DNA of 11,415 bases, taken from positions 1 through 11,415 of the forward strand of contig CAMWOX010000034.1 of the NCBI GenBank assembly GCA_947175975.1, given 5' to 3'. Of the stretch, positions 6,455 through 11,415 are shown piece after piece. Source of the stretch: an uncultured Ruminococcus sp. (GTDB taxonomy: Bacteria > Bacillota > Clostridia > Oscillospirales > Ruminococcaceae). Under the pieces are notes generated by a model. The model searched no databases and had not been told where the DNA came from. It worked only from the letters and a program-made list of their open reading frames with translations. The translations under genes and the position numbers were made by a program. Position 1 is the stretch's first letter; each line of letters opens with the position of its first letter.

Positions 6455-6491
6455 ACTTCCGAGGAGATCTATTAATAGGAGGATGATTGCA

Positions 6492-7757
6492 ATGTACAAG
6501 AAGAAAAAAATCGTGCAAAGTCTGGTGGCTGGAGTGCTTTCACTGGGTCTTTGTGCGGCGACCGTACCAATGGGGGTATCAGCTGACTACACGGAATGTG
6601 ATGTGAATCATGATGGTGTGGTTAATATAACTGATTACTATTACCTCCGGGACTATTTGAAAGGAAATTTTTCTGTGGTTTCTCCGTCTTCTTTGGATGC
6701 CAATCAGAATAAGATAATTGATTCCGGTGACCTTGACGAAATTTTTGCAAGATGTTATGCATCTTATACCACTGCAGAGTTTATTGATCTCAGAGATGGG
6801 CAAAATCCTGTCCAGACTATTCCAGATGAAATGCTCGCAGAATTTGAGGAAGATGAGCTGTTTGCGGCAAGTGAGCTGTTTCCATCTGAAGAAGTCGCTG
6901 AACCGTATGTAATCAGTGGACCGAGGACTTATTACAAGTACGATTGCACTAAGAAGACTGTTACTTCCTATAGGTTACAGCCGGAATTGGTAACACAGAC
7001 AGCCTCTTTGGATGCAAACGAACCAGACAGCGTAAATGATAATCGAGTCAGTGGTTATTATAATGCAAACGGTAATGGAATTGATGGTATTGTAAGACTT
7101 GAGTATACATTAGATCAAGGAAATTATACTGCAAAAGCGACAGGGTTTATTGTAGATGATTATGTAATCGCAACTGATGCTAAAAATCTTTGGGCGAATA
7201 CTGGTTCAACCATTGCGGACGGTTTTGCCAAAGTTAAGGTTCAGACATGTGACACAGATGGATATGTGGAAGATCAAACATATACTGTGAAAGAGATTCA
7301 TGTTCCGAAAAGTTATGTTGATAATCAGAGTTCAAGTTTGACTTATGCTCTTTTGACTGTCAGTGAGCCTTTGAGTAAACACACCCATTTTGAGCTTGGT
7401 GTTCCCTCTACAGATTATCTTAATGATATGGGTGAAGACGTGCCACTGACACTGTCAGGCTTCCCAGAAGGTGTAAAAAGGGATGACCGGGTCTATACGT
7501 CCGTTGGATATGAAGATAGTACGAAACCTTCTACTGAACAGCAGTTGTACTATACTAACAGATGTAATGCTGGAATGAATGGTGGACCAGTTTATACTGT
7601 AACAAAAATTAAACAGAATGGAAATTATTATAAGATAATATACACAGCTGTTGGAATTTGTTCTAATACTGGTTCTGGTGCTGGTTGTGGTAGTGCTTCT
7701 GCTGTGAACAGTTTCTTGTTGATGTTTTATAAGAATAACCCTTATATTGGTCATTAA
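6492..7757 (+). CDS. Secreted dockerin protein with catalytically dead trypsin/V8-like protease domain
   Basis: The protein has 421 residues. ATG 6492 is chosen because AGGAGG (6477-6482) is 9 nt upstream; ATG 6483 abuts that site. It has a signal peptide (KKKK, hydrophobic core, GVSA at 28-31) and a type I dockerin at about 36-90, with DVNHDGVVN and a second calcium loop LDANQNKIID. A linker or propeptide-like region (LFPSEEVAEPY) follows, then an S1-family fold. Against the paralogue at 9441-10721 every catalytic residue is changed: TAAHC is TDAKN (Lys231), YDYAL is LTYAL (Thr284) and GMSGGP is GMNGGP (Asn363). The frame is intact, so it looks like a maintained pseudoprotease, perhaps a decoy, binding module or regulator. 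It is followed 17 nt later by the partner gene. Its promoter is separated from it by the extra segment. Confidence 0.85.
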   Translation: MYKKKKIVQSLVAGVLSLGLCAATVPMGVSADYTECDVNHDGVVNITDYYYLRDYLKGNFSVVSPSSLDANQNKIIDSGDLDEIFARCYASYTTAEFIDLRDGQNPVQTIPDEMLAEFEEDELFAASELFPSEEVAEPYVISGPRTYYKYDCTKKTVTSYRLQPELVTQTASLDANEPDSVNDNRVSGYYNANGNGIDGIVRLEYTLDQGNYTAKATGFIVDDYVIATDAKNLWANTGSTIADGFAKVKVQTCDTDGYVEDQTYTVKEIHVPKSYVDNQSSSLTYALLTVSEPLSKHTHFELGVPSTDYLNDMGEDVPLTLSGFPEGVKRDDRVYTSVGYEDSTKPSTEQQLYYTNRCNAGMNGGPVYTVTKIKQNGNYYKIIYTAVGICSNTGSGAGCGSASAVNSFLLMFYKNNPYIGH

Positions 7758-7774
7758 GTCAGGAGGATGATTTT

Positions 7775-9244
7775 ATGAAAAGGAAATTTGCACTTGCTAC
7801 GGCGATTGCGACTCTGACGGCGAGTCTTTCTGTGTTCTCTGGTGTGCCAGTTTCTGCAAAGCCTGTGGTTTTGGATAATGTTTTTAATGGTCATGAATTG
7901 ATTGATCCAGAGACACCGCTTGAAGATATCACTTGGGAGATGGATTTTGTCGTTATTTCTGTTGATTCTTCCAACACAAGGGCTTGGTTAGTAAACACAA
8001 GTTATCTCCCCGCATACCATTCATATCTTATAGATGATATGAAGTCAGACGGTTTTGACTATGGTTCGGAAGAATATGCAAGAAGACTTTTCATGTATGA
8101 TTGTTGGCGGCTGAGTGTCTGGACATGTGGTATTTTTGAGCCGGTGATTGAACAGTTGAAACCGGGTGACATTGTCCATTATCATTCTGAAAATGGCAGT
8201 TCATTAGAGAGAAGTCATTTTTTGTATATGGATATGAATAATTACGAAGAAAATAAAACAAATGATACTCTTGAGATAACAGGGTCTATCTTTGATACAC
8301 CACTTGAAAATTTCAAGCCTTATACAGATGGAGATCTGACAGCAGTCCAGGTGACGCTTGAGGATGGCACAGAGCTTGTTGTGGAAGATTGGTGTTATCT
8401 GGAAACCAGAGAAGACCAGTCTCCGGTACGGATGCTCTCAAATGGAAACACTGATACCGGTTTTAGTGATGGTACTGCGGTTTCAGACCCTGAAGAAGTC
8501 TTTGAAAGCAATGAAATGCTCGTGCTGAATGTCACGGATGATTATGCATTGGTAGCTTGGGGCGGTGTTGGTGTAATGCCTGACCAGAGCGATATCCATT
8601 GCAGATTCTATAGACTGGATATGAACAGTCCAGAACTCGCTCCGATTGCCCCAGGTCTCAAATATGGCGATGTAATCTACTACACCGGTACTGGCGAAAT
8701 GACTTTTGCAGGCAAAACCGGAATTGACGATATGTCTTTCACCTCCGGGGAGGGCAAAATGGTAAAATCTGGTTCTGTTCTTGGTGGATGGTTTAAAAGC
8801 TTTGCACCTGTCGTGACGGATGAGCGTGTGGTTGTGAGAATTACGGATGCTGACGAGATAGAGTATGTAGTAGAAAACGAGATTGACTATGACACACTGG
8901 CTGATTTCATTGAGTGGGAAAACACCAGTGGCTACACTGGCAGTCAGCCCGGAAAATATACGGAAGAAACTGGTCAGATGATCTATATCCGCAAGAATGA
9001 AGACGGCGACGTCAATTCCGATGATAAAGTAGATAGTGCGGATGCGGCTGTAATCCTGGAAGAAATTGCTCTTTATGGTGTCGGCGGTGCTGGTAAGATG
9101 AATACTTCCGAAAGCAAAGCTGCCGACGTGAACGGCGATGGTGCAATTAATGCAAAAGATGCAGCACTGATCCTGAGCTACTCCGCACAGGTGGGTTCTG
9201 GTATGCTGGAGGGTGTTTCTCTGAAAGCATATGCTGCCCAGTAA
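7775..9244 (+). CDS. Secreted protein with two related beta-rich domains and C-terminal dockerin
   Basis: The protein has 489 residues. ATG is 8 nt after AGGAGG (7761-7766) and 17 nt after the pseudoprotease stop, so the two are cotranscribed. The signal peptide ends near VSA (26-28). Two related domains, about 57-205 and 247-368, share a (V/L)xSV or LNVT strand, a (L/Y)xPGD(I/V)-x-Y-like turn (EQLKPGDIVHYHS and PGLKYGDVIYYTG), a GS-x6-F motif (GSIFDTPLENF, GSVLGGWFKSF) and a closing strand with D-G-T-E-L-V-V-E or DEIEYVVE. They look like small beta-barrels, but I recognise no named family and no catalytic motif. A GYTG linker precedes the dockerin at about 410-470 (DVNSDDKVDSADA, DVNGDGAINAKDA). 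Pairing with a protease gene suggests an inhibitor, substrate-binding or chaperone role; that is inference. Confidence 0.8.
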   Translation: MKRKFALATAIATLTASLSVFSGVPVSAKPVVLDNVFNGHELIDPETPLEDITWEMDFVVISVDSSNTRAWLVNTSYLPAYHSYLIDDMKSDGFDYGSEEYARRLFMYDCWRLSVWTCGIFEPVIEQLKPGDIVHYHSENGSSLERSHFLYMDMNNYEENKTNDTLEITGSIFDTPLENFKPYTDGDLTAVQVTLEDGTELVVEDWCYLETREDQSPVRMLSNGNTDTGFSDGTAVSDPEEVFESNEMLVLNVTDDYALVAWGGVGVMPDQSDIHCRFYRLDMNSPELAPIAPGLKYGDVIYYTGTGEMTFAGKTGIDDMSFTSGEGKMVKSGSVLGGWFKSFAPVVTDERVVVRITDADEIEYVVENEIDYDTLADFIEWENTSGYTGSQPGKYTEETGQMIYIRKNEDGDVNSDDKVDSADAAVILEEIALYGVGGAGKMNTSESKAADVNGDGAINAKDAALILSYSAQVGSGMLEGVSLKAYAAQ

Positions 9245-9257
9245 ATATTGAAGTTGC

Positions 9258-9302
9258 CAAAGAGGCTGTTGCACAAAAATAAAGGGAGCAATAGCCTCTT
9301 TG
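9258..9302 (+). terminator. Long inverted repeat closing the first duplicated unit
   Basis: A 15-bp stem (9258-9272 with 9288-9302, one G-T wobble) has a 15-nt A-rich loop and lies 13 nt after the stop. The 3' arm ends CCTCTTTG with no further T-run, so termination may be incomplete. It sits immediately before the second copy of the promoter region. Confidence 0.6.
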
Positions 9303-9310
9303 TTGATACT

Positions 9311-9434
9311 TACAGAATATGGATTATGACTTTATGAATCATTAACAAAAAAAGAATTTTTAGGAAATTTTTTCTGAATTTGATTGAAATTTTTCCAGAA
9401 ATGTGATATGCTATTATTATGAAGATACATTAAT
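9311..9434 (+). repeat. Second copy of the promoter-region repeat (first copy about 5676-5799)
   Basis: Both copies begin TTACAGAAT and share ATCATTAACAAAAAAA, a GGAA(T/A)-rich T-tract segment, TTTTTTCTGAATTTG, TTTTTCCAGAAAT and CTATTATTAT in the same order with only substitutions and small indels. This shows that the duplicated unit includes the promoter, not just the genes. Confidence 0.8.
9384..9412 (+). promoter_or_regulatory. Promoter of the downstream duplicated unit
   Basis: TTGAAA (9384-9389) and TATGCT (9407-9412) are 17 nt apart and lie at the same place as TTGGCA/TATACT in the first copy. The -10 is one base weaker than in the first copy (TATGCT against TATACT). The ribosome binding site AGGAGG (9435-9440) is 22 nt beyond the -10, giving a short leader. 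Confidence 0.65.
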
Positions 9435-9440
9435 AGGAGG

Positions 9441-10721
9441 ATGATTGTACTGTACAAGAAGAAAAAAATTGTGCAGAGTCTGGTGGCTGGGCTTCTTTCG
9501 CTTAGTCTCTGTGCAGGAGCTGTACCAATGGGAGCATCTGCCTATGATAGATGTGATATAGATCGTGATGGTACAGTTTCTATCAGGGATGTTCTCTGTA
9601 TGAACGACTTTTTAAATGGGAAGTATTCATTTCCTTCTTCGATTGATCTTGATATTAACCAGAATAAGATAATTGATTATGCTGACTCACTAGCTATAAT
9701 GGCAAAGCTTGTTAGTCTTCCCCATTCCGTAAAATTTGTGGATATTACAGAGAATCTGAATCCACAGCAAATTGTTTCGGAAGAGATGCTTGCAGAGTCA
9801 GAATTTGTAGAAGGTGTACTGTTTCCGTCTGAAGAAATCGCTGAGCCGTATGCTGCTGTCGAAGATTCAAGAGAGTACTACAAGTTTGATTGTAGTAAAC
9901 GCACTTACACTACCTATACTTTGGAGATAAAACCAGAAGTACAAACAAGTTCCTTGGATGCAAATGAGTTGAACAGTGTAAGTACTATAGATGGTGATTA
10001 TTACAGAGTAAATGGTAATGGTATGGATGGCATTGTATATTTTACTGTTAATGGAAGTTCTGGAACGGGATTTATCGTTGGTGATCATACAATCGCAACT
10101 GCCGCACATTGTGTGTTTAATTATAAGTCAACCTCGACTAATATTGTGGATAAATTCTATAAGGGAGCTGCGGTTACTATGTGTGATGTGAATGGAAATG
10201 TGATTCCTTCCAAAAAATATACTGTGGAAGAGATTCATATTCCAAAGGGTTATGTTGATATTGCGTCTCCTAAAGATTCAGGTGCGGCATCTCCATATGA
10301 TTATGCTCTTGTAACTGTCAGTGAAGATTTGAGTTCGTATACGCATTTTAGGCTTGGCATTCCGTCTCCGAATTATATCAACAACATGGATGAAGTAAAA
10401 ATTTTTGTTTCGGGATTTCCAGATGATGCGAATAAATATGTTTCTACATCAGTTGGGCATGAGTCTAAGGATAGAAGTTCCAATGAACAGCGACTGTATT
10501 ATACTAACGATATGTATGCTGGAATGAGTGGCGGACCAGCTTATACTGTAACAGATATTTATGAAAACGAAAATTTCCGTGAAAGAATAAATACAGTTCT
10601 TGCAGTTAACACTGCAAGACATGTTAGTAGTTTAACTTTTGAATTTTTGTATGCTAGTGGTACTGTTATGAACAGTCATTTGTTGAAATTCTATGGAGTT
10701 AATCCTAATATTGGCTATTAA
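9441..10721 (+). CDS. Secreted dockerin-bearing trypsin/V8-like serine endopeptidase, triad intact
   Basis: The protein has up to 426 residues. It is colinear with the pseudoprotease at 6492-7757: signal peptide (KKKK, ending GASA), type I dockerin (DIDRDGTVSIRDV and LDINQNKIIDYAD), a FPSEEIAEPY-containing propeptide-like region, then an S1-family protease. Numbered from ATG 9441, the triad is His223 (GTGFIVGDHTIATAAHC), Asp287 (YDYALVTVSED) and Ser363 (AGMSGGPAYT). Overall layout resembles glutamyl endopeptidases, but specificity cannot be read from the sequence. The start is odd: ATG 9441 directly abuts AGGAGG, while the codon matching the sister gene's ATG is CTG (9450), at ideal spacing. 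Export then docking to a cohesin scaffold is inferred. The next gene starts 13 nt after the stop. Confidence 0.9.
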   Translation: MIVLYKKKKIVQSLVAGLLSLSLCAGAVPMGASAYDRCDIDRDGTVSIRDVLCMNDFLNGKYSFPSSIDLDINQNKIIDYADSLAIMAKLVSLPHSVKFVDITENLNPQQIVSEEMLAESEFVEGVLFPSEEIAEPYAAVEDSREYYKFDCSKRTYTTYTLEIKPEVQTSSLDANELNSVSTIDGDYYRVNGNGMDGIVYFTVNGSSGTGFIVGDHTIATAAHCVFNYKSTSTNIVDKFYKGAAVTMCDVNGNVIPSKKYTVEEIHIPKGYVDIASPKDSGAASPYDYALVTVSEDLSSYTHFRLGIPSPNYINNMDEVKIFVSGFPDDANKYVSTSVGHESKDRSSNEQRLYYTNDMYAGMSGGPAYTVTDIYENENFRERINTVLAVNTARHVSSLTFEFLYASGTVMNSHLLKFYGVNPNIGY

Positions 10722-10734
10722 GGGGGAAGATTTT

Positions 10735-11415
10735 ATGAAAAAAAAGCTTGTACTTGTCACTGCAATTGCGACCTTGACGGCAAGTCTTTCTGTATTCTCC
10801 AGTTTGCCGTCTTCTGCGAAGGTAGGGCAGAGTAGTGAAATGATTGTCATTGATGTTGAGGCTACGTCTGTACTGGTAGCGATTCCTGAACTGTGGGATT
10901 CAACTCCAACAGGGCATAGAGTGCTTTGTAATTTTTATACGCTGGGTACTGAAAGTCCGGAATTTGCACCAATCGCTGAACAAGTAAAATATGGCGATAT
11001 GATCCATTTCTCTGGTGATGGTGAGGTGGTTTTTACAGCTGTTATAGGAATTAATGGAATGTACTGTGAGTCTGGTAATTGTGAATTGGAAATAGTTGGT
11101 TCTGTTCTTGATGAACCGTTTGAAAATTTCGACTCTGTGACAGTTGATGGTCAAACCTCTATTCAAATTACAGGTGCAGACGGCACAAGGTATGTGTTTG
11201 AAGAAGGTGCAGTTTTCAACGAGGTAGCCGCTTTCGTATGTTGGGAACACGACGCAGGTTATACTGGAATCTATTATGATAAAGGAACAGATTCTGATAA
11301 ATATTCCGAAGAACTGGCAAATGAATACAACAGAGAATCCGGTCATCCGATCTGGATACGCCCGAATGAAGACGGCGACGTAAACTCTGATGATAAAGTA
11401 GATAGTGCGGATGCG
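10735..11415 (+). CDS. Secreted one-domain partner protein with C-terminal dockerin (3' end outside window)
   Basis: This gene runs off the window; 227 codons are visible from ATG 10735, preceded by AGGGGGAAG and 13 nt after the protease stop. It is a paralogue of the gene at 7775-9244. The signal peptide is nearly the same (TAIATLTASLSVFS, ending SSA). There is only one beta-rich domain, at about 36-157, matching the second domain of the longer protein (PEFAPIAEQVKYGDMIHFSG, GSVLDEPFENF, DGTRYVFEEG). Next come a W-E-x-D-A-GYTG linker and the first dockerin loop (NEDGDVNSDDKVDSADA) at the window edge. DNA coding for that dockerin start is almost the same in the two genes, with 27 identical bases at the end. 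Two cysteines (111, 116) lie close together in the domain. Function is unknown. Confidence 0.8.
   Translation, partial: MKKKLVLVTAIATLTASLSVFSSLPSSAKVGQSSEMIVIDVEATSVLVAIPELWDSTPTGHRVLCNFYTLGTESPEFAPIAEQVKYGDMIHFSGDGEVVFTAVIGINGMYCESGNCELEIVGSVLDEPFENFDSVTVDGQTSIQITGADGTRYVFEEGAVFNEVAAFVCWEHDAGYTGIYYDKGTDSDKYSEELANEYNRESGHPIWIRPNEDGDVNSDDKVDSADA

Larger units (their letters stand above)
5797..6470 (+). other. Extra ~670-bp segment between promoter and protease gene
   Basis: Comparison with the second unit shows the insertion. There, TATGCT-ATTATTATGAAGATAC runs directly into ATTAATAGGAGG. Here the left part matches up to about 5796 and the match resumes with ATTAATAGGAGG at 6471. The segment begins and ends with the 14-mer TATATTAGACTTCC (5794-5807, 6447-6460). 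It contains broken coding sequence resembling an ECF sigma factor, a 52-codon frame and a helix-turn-helix-like fragment. No transposase is present. It may be a degenerate insertion, or the second unit may have lost it. Confidence 0.6.
5800..6470 (+). repeat. Three copies of a partly palindromic motif around the extra segment
   Basis: The copies are AGACTTCCTCGGAAACTT (5800-5817), AGCTTCCGAGGAGGTCT (5884-5900) and AGACTTCCGAGGAGATCT (6453-6470). The second and third share the exact 11-mer CTTCCGAGGAG; the first shares its left part with the third, preceded by the same TATATT. Each is an imperfect palindrome of the form AGAC-TTCC-GA-GGAGGTCT. They may be recombination, operator or element-end sequences. 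None is present before the second protease gene. Confidence 0.5.

Noticed and set aside
8483..9274. Minus-strand frame of 263 codons
   Set aside because: It is antisense to the dockerin partner gene; the plus frame has a ribosome site, signal peptide and dockerin.
10900..11346. Minus-strand frame of 148 codons
   Set aside because: It is antisense to the second partner gene, whose plus-strand frame is colinear with its paralogue.
1..11415. CRISPR array, transposase or phage integrase
   Set aside because: The direct repeats are coding or lack spacer-like regularity, and no recombinase protein is encoded in any frame I examined.

Overview
The window looks like chromosomal DNA of a low-to-moderate GC Gram-positive gut or rumen anaerobe, most like Ruminococcus or a relative in the Oscillospiraceae. 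The reasons are several secreted proteins with type I dockerins, a wall-anchored adhesin with SpaA-type repeats and a Thr-rich stalk, a Thr/Pro/Glu-rich SleB-type wall hydrolase, and AGGAGG-type ribosome binding sites. The organism assignment is inference; no 16S or other marker is present.

Layout. (1) 1-1800, plus strand: 3' part of a large surface protein with three exact-length 122-residue repeats, a histidine/tryptophan-containing 16-residue repeat, a Thr-rich stalk and a C-terminal SPKTG-type sorting signal. (2) 1801-1972: three perfect hairpins between convergent genes. (3) 1973-3547, minus strand: secreted or lipid-anchored protein with a long repetitive linker and a C-terminal SleB-like hydrolase domain. 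(4) 3548-4516: AT-rich intergenic DNA holding an exact-consensus promoter (TTGACA-17-TATAAT) that drives a structured noncoding RNA of about 215 nt with a tRNA-like T-loop; I think it is probably raiA-type. (5) 4517-5626: cytosolic slipin/SPFH protein with a TTG start that lies in a hairpin, closed by a strong terminator. (6) 5676-11415: a tandemly duplicated two-gene unit, each with its own related promoter: a secreted N-terminal-dockerin V8/trypsin-like protease followed 13-17 nt later by a secreted protein with an unrecognised beta-rich domain and a C-terminal dockerin.

The most notable result is in the duplicated unit. The downstream protease (9441-10721) keeps the His-Asp-Ser triad. The upstream copy (6492-7757) has lost all three catalytic residues (Lys, Thr, Asn) while keeping an intact frame, signal peptide and dockerin, so it looks like a maintained pseudoprotease. 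The upstream unit also carries about 670 extra bases between promoter and ribosome binding site, containing the remnant of an ECF sigma factor gene and bounded by a repeated, partly palindromic motif. The dockerins on both genes suggest that protease, pseudoprotease and partner proteins dock on the same cohesin scaffold; no cohesin is visible here.
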